Shown here: in pieces, positions 7,093 through 13,557 of the stretch
How positions within the stretch are numbered: the first letter of the stretch is position 1
Layout of the letters: every line of letters begins with the position of its first letter
Origin: Methanobacterium sp.
GTDB taxonomy: Archaea; Methanobacteriota; Methanobacteria; Methanobacteriales; Methanobacteriaceae
DNA length: 17,051 nucleotides
Reading direction: 5' to 3'
NCBI GenBank assembly: GCA_009712615.1
Contig: WASR01000317.1
Coordinates: 1 to 17,051, forward strand
Notes under the pieces: generated by a model
Told to the model about the DNA's origin: nothing
Databases searched by the model: none
The model's input: the letters and a program-made list of their open reading frames with translations, nothing else
Made by a program: the position numbers and the translations under genes

Positions 7093-7572
7093 TTAAAGCA
7101 TTTTGCTTGATCCAAGGTCTTCCTTAAGGATGTTGAGGACTGTTTGAGTGTATGTTCTCTGTACATCTGGTTCTTGCAGGAGATTTTTCACAAATTCATC
7201 CAGTTCTGTTGTATCTTTGAATCTTGCAACTATCAATGCATCAAACTCTCCTGTAACATCGTACATGCAGAGCACATTTTTATGGTAAGATGTTTTATCT
7301 TCCCAATTTTTTAGGACTCCTCCCTTAACCCTAACACCTATGATTGTTGTGAAGTTGTATCCGAGTTTACTGTGATCGATCACAGGAGCAAATTTTTTGA
7401 TTACTCCGGACTTAACCAGTTTTTCTATTCTGTTATGAACTGTACCAATAGAAATGTCAAGTTTACGAGATATTTTTCTGTAGGACATTCTGCCATCTTC
7501 ATTGAAGAGATTAAGAATTTTTTTATCTGTTTCATCAATCTTGACTATTTGGTTTTCATCGTTATTTTTCAT
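7093..7572 (-). CDS. Lrp/AsnC-family transcriptional regulator
   Basis: A 159-residue DNA-binding regulator of the Lrp/AsnC (feast/famine) family. An N-terminal winged helix-turn-helix covers about residues 12-60, with KIDETDKKILNLFNEDGR, the MSYRKISRKLDIS helix and a recognition helix near GTVHNRIEKLV. The RAM ligand-sensing domain covers about 75-150, with the typical VTGEFDALIVARF and VQRTYTQTVLNI strands. The ATG at 7572 was preferred over one at 7593 because GGTGA sits at correct distance before it. Upstream is a TATA-rich promoter region with a perfect palindrome AATATGCATATT (7634-7645) that could be an autoregulatory site. Family members often regulate themselves and amino acid or central metabolism genes; the effector and targets here are unknown. 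The downstream DUF2100-like gene is the obvious candidate target. Confidence 0.92.
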   Translation of the reverse strand: MKNNDENQIVKIDETDKKILNLFNEDGRMSYRKISRKLDISIGTVHNRIEKLVKSGVIKKFAPVIDHSKLGYNFTTIIGVRVKGGVLKNWEDKTSYHKNVLCMYDVTGEFDALIVARFKDTTELDEFVKNLLQEPDVQRTYTQTVLNILKEDLGSSKML

Positions 7573-7631
7573 AATTTCACCATTACTGAACATTGTATAT
7601 AATTAACAGCATTATCTTATATATTATTATA

Positions 7632-7775
7632 TTAATATGCATATTTATTCTTCAAAGAACTATAAATAATTGCAATACATCTTTTATGTTCCTTGAGTAT
7701 TTCTGGGTTTTGAACTAACTTGTAACTCATGCAGGATTCACATGCCAAATCAGTATGATAACATTTTGCCTTAAT
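7632..7775 (-). pseudogene. Possible Cys/His-rich small ORF or start-damaged gene before lrp
   Basis: Minus-strand reading gives 47 codons ending in TAA with strongly protein-like content: Cys5, His7, Cys12, Cys15, His30 and Cys33 in a spacing that suggests a small zinc-binding module, then a helix-like lysine- and isoleucine-rich tail. Codon use matches the neighbours (AGA, ATA, GAA, AAA). There is no ATG, GTG or TTG before the first cysteine; the frame is open back to a TAG about 24 nt upstream. An ATG at 7764 is out of frame by one base: removing one T just after it would give an intact MYHTDLACESC start. A good box A, CTTTTAAATAG (7800-7810), lies 25-30 nt upstream. It could use a rare ATT start, be a recently frameshifted gene, or be a remnant. 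I do not recognise the family. Confidence 0.35.
7634..7645. promoter_or_regulatory. 12-bp palindrome upstream of lrp
   Basis: AATATGCATATT is a perfect palindrome located about 60-75 nt before the lrp start codon and next to TATA-like sequence (about 7617-7625). Lrp-family operators are short AT-rich palindromes, so this is a plausible autoregulation site. It also coincides with the last codons of the cysteine-rich ORF. Confidence 0.3.
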
Positions 7776-7799
7776 ATGGCTGTATTTTGAGCTAAGAAG

Positions 7800-7810
7800 C
7801 TATTTAAAAG
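7800..7810 (-). promoter_or_regulatory. Box A (CTTTTAAATAG) upstream of the Cys-rich ORF
   Basis: This matches the archaeal TATA consensus well. On the minus strand it would set transcription start near 7778, just ahead of the cysteine-rich ORF and some 200 nt before lrp. It suggests that the long gap is transcribed as more than a plain lrp leader. Confidence 0.4.
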
Positions 7811-7977
7811 CCGTAACTATAAATATCAATTACATGATCGCACATGATTTACTCAAGAAATGCCTCTCCAAAAGAAACATGATAGGATCGAGTATTTAAT
7901 TTTTATTATAATCAAACTTTTCCATGCATTGAAATTATCATAACATGAAGATGGATGGATATCCATCCCACAGAGAA
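7811..7977. other. Intergenic stretch with repeated ACATGAT and a 16-bp palindrome
   Basis: The rest of the 405-nt gap between lrp and the DUF4013 gene holds no convincing gene. ACATGAT occurs at 7832, 7842 and 7877; the first two are one helical turn apart. A perfect palindrome, GGATGGATATCCATCC (7953-7968), lies 9 nt past the DUF4013 stop and could form a 6-bp stem at the transcript end, but no T-run follows it. A 21-codon plus-strand frame starts at 7834 and is not supported. Confidence 0.3.
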
Positions 7978-8700
7978 TCACGGTTCATATTCTTCGGTGA
8001 ATGCAGAAGCATACAACCATGCCACGGATCTTCCCAAGAATAGGTAGAGATATGGATAAACTATCAACGTGATCAGTAACCATCCAAGTAGTGGTATCAT
8101 TGATATTATGGTTCCAGCTACAAATATTGTTATAATGACAATAATAATGACCACATACCATATTATCATGTCAACCCACCCTATTTTAGAGATGATGGAT
8201 AATATGTCTCCAATTTTGAATGCAGATCCAAGATCTCCATTGTAAAATGCCATGTTTCCAATTCCAACGGCCATGATTGGATAAATTATTAAACTGTAAA
8301 TTAGCGCACATCCCATTCCTAAAGCTGCACTTCCTCCAATTAAACTATAAATTATTGTAGGATTAAGAGCAGTGGTTGGATTTAAATAACTGAACGAGTA
8401 CAGGGCCATAGAAACTGTGAAGATTGAGTAGATTACAAGGATCATTGCAGGTAACATATAAATTATGTGAACCAAGAACATTTTTATCCCATCAACCAAC
8501 ATCTCTCCCCATTCTTCAAAATCTGGAAGACCTTCAATGCCAGCTAAAGAAGCCTTAATTACCCTAAACACATACCCATATAATAAAAATAACGGTACAA
8601 TCAAGAAACTAAACATGAATAATAATCCTAGAATTATAACATTCTTCCAATTTGTGGAAGGGTACCTCATAGAATCAGAAATAACATCCCCTATATCCAA
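7978..8700 (-). CDS. DUF4013 membrane protein (copy 1)
   Basis: A 240-residue integral membrane protein with about five or six hydrophobic segments (near residues 20-45, 75-105, 120-150, 165-200 and 205-230). It belongs to the DUF4013 family, widespread and multi-copy in Methanobacteriales, with no established function. Signature segments shared with copy 2 are IGDVISDSMRYPS at the N terminus, GYVFRVIKASLAGI, LPDFEEWGEMLVDG and NGDLGSAF followed by IGW. Alignment with copy 2 and a GAGGTGA six nt upstream show that the start is the TTG at 8700; an earlier in-frame TTG at 8706 directly abuts that ribosome-binding site. The second hydrophilic loop (about 44-70) with its acidic LPDFEE run is the best conserved non-membrane part. 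It has its own upstream AT-rich promoter-like region, so it need not be cotranscribed with copy 2. Confidence 0.85.
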   Translation of the reverse strand: MDIGDVISDSMRYPSTNWKNVIILGLLFMFSFLIVPLFLLYGYVFRVIKASLAGIEGLPDFEEWGEMLVDGIKMFLVHIIYMLPAMILVIYSIFTVSMALYSFSYLNPTTALNPTIIYSLIGGSAALGMGCALIYSLIIYPIMAVGIGNMAFYNGDLGSAFKIGDILSIISKIGWVDMIIWYVVIIIVIITIFVAGTIISMIPLLGWLLITLIVYPYLYLFLGRSVAWLYASAFTEEYEP

Positions 8701-8734
8701 ATTCAATCACCTCATTTTTTAGGAATCCATTGAT

Positions 8735-8752
8735 CCTTTTAGTAATTATTTT
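8735..8752 (-). promoter_or_regulatory. Promoter of DUF4013 copy 1
   Basis: On the minus strand CTTAAAATAATTA lies 35-50 nt before the TTG start, a reasonable box A position giving a leader of roughly 15-25 nt. It separates this gene from copy 2, which ends with a T-run just upstream. Confidence 0.35.
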
Positions 8753-8842
8753 AAGATTCGACTAATATAGTTACCCAGATTTAGTTGGAAATTTGAGGAG
8801 ATCCATTGAAATTTTAATCAGAACTAATCAACTTAAAAACTC

Positions 8843-8851
8843 AAAAAAAAA
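8843..8851 (-). terminator. T-run terminator after DUF4013 copy 2
   Basis: Nine A on the plus strand, read as nine T in the direction of transcription, lie 16 nt past the stop codon of DUF4013 copy 2. This is the strongest oligo-T signal between the two paralogues and argues that they are separate transcription units. Confidence 0.5.
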
Positions 8852-8866
8852 TAAAGAAATTTGTAT

Positions 8867-9568
8867 TTATTCTGTTAATGGTTCTTCAGCAGATGTTTCT
8901 ATGGCCTCAGTGAATAGTAAACCTATTCCACGAGCTTCAAACATTATTATGTAAGGTAGTATGATCAAAGGCAGCAATAGGAATCCTATGAGGACGATCA
9001 TTGTCAATGCCCCGATTATTACTCCAATTGCGGCGAGGATCACTATCACGATGTAGGTGATGATGTATTTTCCCCATCCAATGGTGGCGATAATGTCAAG
9101 AATTTCACTGAATCTAAATGCAGTTCCTAAATCACCATCATTGTATGCCATATTGGCGATTGCCATTAGTTCGACCAATCCAATAATCACTGCTATAATA
9201 AAGAATACAATATTTCCTAATATAAATGCAAGAGCATAACCTGTACCAAGACTGGTTACTGTTGCAGCTGAATTGCCGCCGGTTATTAAACCAATAATTG
9301 CTGATAGTATCCACACAGGTATTGCATAGACAAACCCTACAACAAACACCTTAAGACCATCAACAAACATGTCTCCAATTTCATCAAATTCTGGGAGTTC
9401 ATCAATTCCAGCCAAGGTGGCTTTAATAATCCTGAACATGTACCCTAGTAACAAAAATAAAGGAACAATCAGAATTGATGCTATGGTTATAATTCCCAAG
9501 ATCAGTACTTTCCCCCAACTTGAAGAGGGATACTTAATTGAGTCAGATATTATATCGCCAACATCCAT
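8867..9568 (-). CDS. DUF4013 membrane protein (copy 2)
   Basis: A 233-residue integral membrane protein, paralogous to the gene downstream. It starts MDVGDIISDSIKYPSSSW and has GYMFRIIKATLAGI, LPEFDEIGDMFVDG and NDGDLGTAF followed by IGW at matching positions. The central membrane segments differ much more (here rich in Gly, Ala, Ile and Val) than the loops, so the duplication is probably not recent. The acidic C-terminal tail is slightly longer than in copy 1. The ATG at 9568 follows GGAGGT, and a box A TTTATAAA lies about 55 nt upstream. No signal peptide, enzymatic motif or cysteine is evident. The two genes could form a hetero-oligomer, which is speculation. Confidence 0.87.
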   Translation of the reverse strand: MDVGDIISDSIKYPSSSWGKVLILGIITIASILIVPLFLLLGYMFRIIKATLAGIDELPEFDEIGDMFVDGLKVFVVGFVYAIPVWILSAIIGLITGGNSAATVTSLGTGYALAFILGNIVFFIIAVIIGLVELMAIANMAYNDGDLGTAFRFSEILDIIATIGWGKYIITYIVIVILAAIGVIIGALTMIVLIGFLLLPLIILPYIIMFEARGIGLLFTEAIETSAEEPLTE

Positions 9569-9622
9569 TTTTTCAAACCTCCGTTATTCGGCTTTTAGCC
9601 ACTTATTTTTATGATTTCGATC

Positions 9623-9631
9623 ATTTATAAA
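9623..9631 (-). promoter_or_regulatory. Promoter of DUF4013 copy 2
   Basis: The minus strand reads GGTTTATAAATG, an excellent archaeal box A about 55-63 nt before the ATG, predicting a leader of about 30 nt. The predicted leader contains GGCT-AAA-AGCC (9590-9600), a short hairpin just ahead of the GGAGGT ribosome-binding site. Confidence 0.5.
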
Positions 9632-9687
9632 CCATTGAGTTTAAAAAACTGTAATGTTGTGTTGGTAACTGATAAAAAGATTCAAAT

Positions 9688-9709
9688 TTGTGAGCTAGAC
9701 AGCTCACAA
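9688..9709 (-). terminator. Hairpin terminator overlapping the trm1 stop codon
   Basis: TTGTGAGCT and AGCTCACAA form a perfect 9-bp stem with a 4-nt loop. On the trm1 sense strand the first arm contains the TGA stop, and the hairpin is followed by T-rich sequence including TCTTTTTATC. This looks like a bacterial-style intrinsic terminator or 3'-end stability element. Confidence 0.55.
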
Positions 9710-10864
9710 TTGATCAGATTTTAGATTTAAAATAATCCTTTTGAGTTCAATTATTCCTGCATCGGTTTTAATGGATGTGGGACTAAAATGAGTTTTTGAA
9801 ACAAAGTAACCCCCCTCTTTAAGTTGATCCATAATGTTCTGTAGGGGTGGAGCACCAATTTTCAGATTTTTACATACTTTATGGATTTCGTAGAAACTTA
9901 CAGGCGCTTTAGACTCTGATAAACAGGTTTCTAATAATTTAATGGCGGATGGTTCTGTGTTGAGCTCTGATTTGATAAAAGTATCAATCATCGAACTCAC
10001 AAATTCGGGATCGTACATATCCCCACACCATAATGGTCCACCAATTCTGATATCACCGCCACATATGGGACATTTATCAGAAATTACAGGTGCAAGTCCT
10101 TTGATAACTATTCTATTCATGCAATCTCGGCAGTGTGCAATGTAACCCAATGATTTCAATGAGTTATCAGTATTTTCTCCACCTTTGCCAACAGTGGCAT
10201 AGACCCTCATGTAATGTTCTGTGCTGTGTGAGAATTTAACTGTAATAAATTTTTTGTACTTGGCAAATGTTCTAGCAACAAAACCTGCAAGTATTCTTAG
10301 ACCATTTTCATGACAATATTCTGTTTTAAGGGGAACTGCGCTATATTTACGTATGCAGGGTTCTGAGTAAGTACCACAAAGAGCAGATGTATCTGTGGCG
10401 GTTACACATATCATTCCTCCAGATCTAATGCTGTGGGCTGCAGAGTCAACAAAAGGTGAAGGAGTGCCGAAGGGGTCTAGATCAACAACATCAAATTGTC
10501 CCTTACACTTTCTGAGAATGATATTAGCATCTTCATTACAAACATCAACCCCTTCAAGCCCATTTAAACTCACATTTTCCCTAGCAAACTCAACTGCAAC
10601 AGGGTTTAAATCGTTGACAACGGCTTTTTCAACTTTTTCAATTTCTTTTACGTACCTAATGCCTCTTATACCAGTTCCACCAAAGGTATCACAAACAGTG
10701 ATGTTGTGATCTACCATTTCACTGAAAACTGTGAGCGCTGCAACAGAAAGATCTCTGTTAAGCTCCATCACTGGATTGTAAAAAACAGGGGCCTTGGATG
10801 AAATTTTTTCATACTCTGGAACCTTGATTGAAACTTTACCTTCATTGATAACTTTACTTTCCAT
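9704..10864 (-). CDS. trm1: Trm1, tRNA (guanine26-N2)-dimethyltransferase
   Basis: Trm1 adds two methyl groups from SAM to N2 of G26 (and sometimes G10) at the tRNA core hinge. The 386-residue length is typical. The N terminus carries the family mark KAPVFYNPVMELNRDLS (24-40); the SAM-binding motif is DTFGGTGIRGIR (59-70) with VVNDLNP (82-88) following; the catalytic DLDPFGTPSPF is at 128-138. A zinc-binding set is formed by Cys245, Cys248, Cys265 and Cys268, followed by GGPLWCGDMYD (275-285). The C-terminal domain ends with THFSPTSIKTDA (358-369), typical for tRNA contact. The ATG at 10864 follows GGTG. The gene is monocistronic and diverges from the CPBP protease gene across a 124-nt gap. 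Confidence 0.95.
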   Translation of the reverse strand: MESKVINEGKVSIKVPEYEKISSKAPVFYNPVMELNRDLSVAALTVFSEMVDHNITVCDTFGGTGIRGIRYVKEIEKVEKAVVNDLNPVAVEFARENVSLNGLEGVDVCNEDANIILRKCKGQFDVVDLDPFGTPSPFVDSAAHSIRSGGMICVTATDTSALCGTYSEPCIRKYSAVPLKTEYCHENGLRILAGFVARTFAKYKKFITVKFSHSTEHYMRVYATVGKGGENTDNSLKSLGYIAHCRDCMNRIVIKGLAPVISDKCPICGGDIRIGGPLWCGDMYDPEFVSSMIDTFIKSELNTEPSAIKLLETCLSESKAPVSFYEIHKVCKNLKIGAPPLQNIMDQLKEGGYFVSKTHFSPTSIKTDAGIIELKRIILNLKSDQL

Positions 10865-10925
10865 ACTACACCAACATAGATTATACTAATACACAGAAAA
10901 CTATCATTAAGATATTTATGTTAAA

Positions 10926-10940
10926 CATATAAAAAAATTT
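10926..10940 (+). promoter_or_regulatory. Promoter of the CPBP protease gene
   Basis: CATATAAAAAAATTT is a strong box A-like element about 50-60 nt before the ATG at 10989, which also has GGAGG seven nt upstream. For the divergent trm1 gene a weaker box, CATAAATATC read on the minus strand (about 10909-10920), is the likely counterpart. Confidence 0.45.
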
Positions 10941-10988
10941 ATTAAACTTACATCAAACATTATTACTCATCCTAATTGGAGGAATACG

Positions 10989-11894
10989 ATGTCGAACATA
11001 GAATTTTTAAACAATGCTCATCAGGGAAAAAACAAACCAATGAATTACTTCCTGACCATCGTGATCACCATACTCGGAGGATCCTTGGCCGCCGTAATTT
11101 TTATAATTCTATTGATGTTACTATACGTTTTTATTCCAGGAATCAATGCACAATCTCAGTTCGACAATCTTGGAGATAATCCTCTCTTATTACTGGTACT
11201 CGTAGGCATAGTGTATGGATTTTATGCATTCCTTTTTTATTTATGCATAAGGTTCCTACACAAAAAACATTTTCATATCCTGATAAATTCTGGAAAAAGA
11301 ATTAAATGGAAAAGGATCTTAGTGGGGGCTGCTCTATGGACAGGAATCATAGGTGCATTCACAATATTTTCTATAATTTTTCAGGGTAACAGTTTATCCA
11401 TTAATTTTGATTATTCATCAATAGTGTACCTTTTAATTTTGAGCGTACTTGTATTTCCATTACAGGCATCCTTTGAAGAAATATTCTTCAGAGGTTACCT
11501 CATGCAGGGATTTAGTTTGATCTTTAAAAAACCGGTAGTTTCCCTGGTTCTCACAACAGTGATATTTGGAAGTATACATTACTTCAATGGAAGCAGCATA
11601 AGCAACAGTATTTCAATAGTGATATCTGCAATGATACTGGGTTTAATGTTGGGCGTAATAGTTTTAGGAGAGAATGGTCTTGAAACTGCAATTGGAGTAC
11701 ACATTGCAAATAACCTCTTTGTTGCAGTTGTTTTGAACTCTTCAGACTCTGGTATGGGAAATTTACCATCACTCATCACTGCACAATCAACAAATCCCTA
11801 TTCAGGAATACCTTTACTGCTCCTGATGGCATTAATAACACTAATGATCCTATTTTGGAACAAAAAATCTAATATTTACAGAATATTTCAGTGA
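10989..11894 (+). CDS. CPBP-family intramembrane metalloprotease (Abi/CAAX-like)
   Basis: A 301-residue membrane protein with about seven or eight hydrophobic segments. It has all three family motifs: EEIFFRGY (163-170, EExxxR), FGSIHY (193-198, FxxxH with His197) and GVHIANN (236-242, HxxxN with His238). These residues form the glutamate-histidine active site of CAAX proteases and bacteriocin-processing enzymes (PF02517). It lacks a signal peptide; the first membrane segment starts near residue 20 after a short hydrophilic N terminus. The substrate is unknown: prenylated proteins are not well known in methanogens, and no bacteriocin or immunity gene is adjacent. The ATG is well supported by GGAGG. 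The gene stands alone, between trm1 and an AT-rich gap. Confidence 0.88.
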   Translation: MSNIEFLNNAHQGKNKPMNYFLTIVITILGGSLAAVIFIILLMLLYVFIPGINAQSQFDNLGDNPLLLLVLVGIVYGFYAFLFYLCIRFLHKKHFHILINSGKRIKWKRILVGAALWTGIIGAFTIFSIIFQGNSLSINFDYSSIVYLLILSVLVFPLQASFEEIFFRGYLMQGFSLIFKKPVVSLVLTTVIFGSIHYFNGSSISNSISIVISAMILGLMLGVIVLGENGLETAIGVHIANNLFVAVVLNSSDSGMGNLPSLITAQSTNPYSGIPLLLLMALITLMILFWNKKSNIYRIFQ

Positions 11895-12090
11895 TAACTG
11901 ATAAATTCCATAAAAATATTGATGAATATATGGCTTGTTAACACTATTTTTATATGGAATTAATTTCCAAATTTAAAATTAAATGAAAAAAATTATGTAA
12001 AAATTTTATTTTAATTAAATCCAGTGTATAGTGGAAAACTATGGGAATCAATTAATTTTTTCTACATACAAATTTTTATGAGTGATAAAT

Positions 12091-13185
12091 ATGATACCAA
12101 TTGCCAAACCAATCATAGCAGATGAGGAAATAGAGGAAGTAGTAAATGTATTAAAGTCAGGTTTTATTGCACAGGGGCCTAAAGTAGCAGAATTTGAAGC
12201 TAAATTTGCAGAATACGTAGGGGTCACACAAGCAGCTGCTTCAAGTTCCGGAACAACAGCACTTCATTTAGCCCTTCTTGCAGCAGGAGTTGGGCCTGGA
12301 GATGAGGTGATAACAACTCCATTCACATTTGCTGCAACTGGAAATTCTGTGCTCTACGTGGGAGCAAAACCTGTATTTGTGGACATAGACAGGAATACCT
12401 ACAACCTAGACCCTAAAAAGATAGAAGAAGCGATCACAGAAAAGACAAAGGTTATCATGCCTGTCCATCTCTATGGTCAACCTGCAGATATGGATCCAAT
12501 CAACAAAATTGCCAAGGACAATGGTTTAGTTGTGATAGAAGATGCTGCACAGGCTCATGGGGCGGTTTATAAGGGTAAAAAAGCAGGATCTATTGGGGAT
12601 ATGGGATGTTTCAGTTTTTATCCCACAAAAAACATGACCACCAGTGAGGGTGGTATGGTAACAACCAACAACTCAGAATTGGCAGAGATGGTACGAATTT
12701 TAAGGGCCCATGGTGAAAGTGAACGTTACACTCATGTAACGCTTGGATATAACTTCAGAATGACTGATATTGCTGCAGCCATTGGTGTTGTGCAACTTAA
12801 AAAACTTGAAAAATTCAATGAACAGAGAATTAAGAACGCTAAATATTTATCTGAGAAAATTAAGGATATTGATGGGATTAAACCACCGTATGTAGCTTCA
12901 GATGTGGAGCATGTATTCCACCAGTACACTATAAGGGTGGATAAATCTAAAAGAGATGAATTGAAGGAATTCTTAAATGAGAATGGAGTTGGGACAGGCA
13001 TTCATTACCCAAAACCTATTTATCAACAGAAACTTTACATGGAACTTGGATTCACAGCATCGTGCCCTGAAGCTGAATCTGCTTCATTGGAAGTTCTTTC
13101 GTTACCGGTGCATCCATCACTGGAAACAGAAGATCTTGATACGATTGTATCTGTTTTGGAAGCTGCGTCAAGCAAGTTTCTTTAA
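12091..13185 (+). CDS. DegT/DnrJ/EryC1/StrS-family aminotransferase
   Basis: A PLP-dependent enzyme of the sugar aminotransferase fold, 364 residues, full length. It begins [16 protein letters not shown] and has the [12 protein letters not shown] cofactor region (51-62), [11 protein letters not shown] (148-158, Asp151 contacting the PLP pyridine) and [13 protein letters not shown] (176-188), where Lys180 should form the internal aldimine. The C terminus has the family [15 protein letters not shown] and [20 protein letters not shown] segments. Relatives make perosamine, 3-amino sugars or AHBA, and the Methanothermobacter homologue has been called perosamine synthetase, as I recall. No nucleotide-sugar dehydratase or glycosyltransferase lies nearby, so the substrate is undecided. 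The start is ATG 12091; the in-frame GTG at 12082 is inside the GTGAT ribosome-binding site. A T-run follows. Confidence 0.9.
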   Translation: MIPIAKPIIADEEIEEVVNVLKSGFIAQGPKVAEFEAKFAEYVGVTQAAASSSGTTALHLALLAAGVGPGDEVITTPFTFAATGNSVLYVGAKPVFVDIDRNTYNLDPKKIEEAITEKTKVIMPVHLYGQPADMDPINKIAKDNGLVVIEDAAQAHGAVYKGKKAGSIGDMGCFSFYPTKNMTTSEGGMVTTNNSELAEMVRILRAHGESERYTHVTLGYNFRMTDIAAAIGVVQLKKLEKFNEQRIKNAKYLSEKIKDIDGIKPPYVASDVEHVFHQYTIRVDKSKRDELKEFLNENGVGTGIHYPKPIYQQKLYMELGFTASCPEAESASLEVLSLPVHPSLETEDLDTIVSVLEAASSKFL

Positions 13186-13195
13186 TCTTTATTTC

Positions 13196-13203
13196 TTTTT
13201 TTT
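13196..13203 (+). terminator. T-run terminator after the DegT-family gene
   Basis: Eight T occur 10 nt past the aminotransferase stop, inside the 30-nt gap to the convergent MTH1187-family gene. The same T-rich stretch does not serve the opposite strand. Confidence 0.5.
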
Positions 13204-13215
13204 AATTCCACACGA

Positions 13216-13521
13216 TTAATTGCTCAATTTTTTGTTCACAGAACTCACTTTATCGGATATGGTCCGATTAGAATCTCTTCTATCGTCAATTTTCACATTG
13301 GTTGAAACTCTTTCAGCTCCAACTGCAAAAACAGCTTCATGTGCTTCTTTTATTGCATCTAGAACTAAACTAATATCATCCGACTCTAACAATGTACCCA
13401 TGCCAGTCAATTCGTATTTTATCCCGTTTTTATCGAGGGCCTTAACAGCTGCTGCCACATAGTTACTTAGGCTGGTATTTGACGTTCCAATGGGAATTAT
13501 AGTTATTTCTGCCGTTATCAT
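13216..13521 (-). CDS. MTH1187-family thiamine-binding protein (DUF77)
   Basis: A 101-residue cytosolic protein of the MTH1187/YkoF-like family, small ferredoxin-like-fold proteins reported to bind thiamine or related compounds and to form oligomers. The family pattern is clear: [18 protein letters not shown] at the start, [13 protein letters not shown] (37-49) and [20 protein letters not shown], then KIDDRRD near the C terminus. The frame extends upstream to 13587, but the homologous start is the ATG at 13521. There is no ribosome-binding site there, and only 36 nt separate it from the divergent gene, so its mRNA is probably leaderless. The role in methanogens is unsettled: thiamine sensing, salvage or transport support are possible. 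Convergent with the DegT-family gene. Confidence 0.9.
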   Translation of the reverse strand: MITAEITIIPIGTSNTSLSNYVAAAVKALDKNGIKYELTGMGTLLESDDISLVLDAIKEAHEAVFAVGAERVSTNVKIDDRRDSNRTISDKVSSVNKKLSN

Positions 13522-13557
13522 AGTTCTATATATGTTAATGATTGCATATATTTTTTC
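13522..13557. promoter_or_regulatory. 36-bp divergent promoter with two TATA boxes
   Basis: The gap between the two divergent start codons contains CTATATATG close to the minus-strand gene (about 13525-13533) and GCATATATTTTTT close to the plus-strand gene (about 13544-13556). Each box is about 25-32 nt from the start codon on the opposite side, the distance that places transcription start on the ATG itself. Neither gene has a ribosome-binding site. Both genes are probably leaderless, with interleaved promoters. Confidence 0.6.

Noticed and set aside
7832..7883. Three ACATGAT copies as a CRISPR-like or iteron array
   Set aside because: Only seven bases are shared, spacing is unequal (10 and 35 nt), and there are no further copies; at most a regulator site.
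7834..7899. Plus-strand 21-codon frame (starting MIAHDLLKKCL) followed by T-rich sequence
   Set aside because: It has no ribosome-binding site, its TATA-like sequence is too close to the start codon, and the length is within chance expectation.
11579..11779. Minus-strand frames inside the CPBP protease gene
   Set aside because: Antisense shadows of hydrophobic codons; no start signal.
10989..11894. CPBP protease as part of a bacteriocin or abortive-infection system
   Set aside because: No precursor peptide, transporter or defence gene is adjacent; it stands alone between trm1 and an AT-rich gap.
11895..12090. AT-rich gap before the DegT-family gene as a possible small RNA or replication element
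   Set aside because: Repeats there are short and AT-only, with no stable stem or iterated motif; it is adequately explained as terminator plus promoter.
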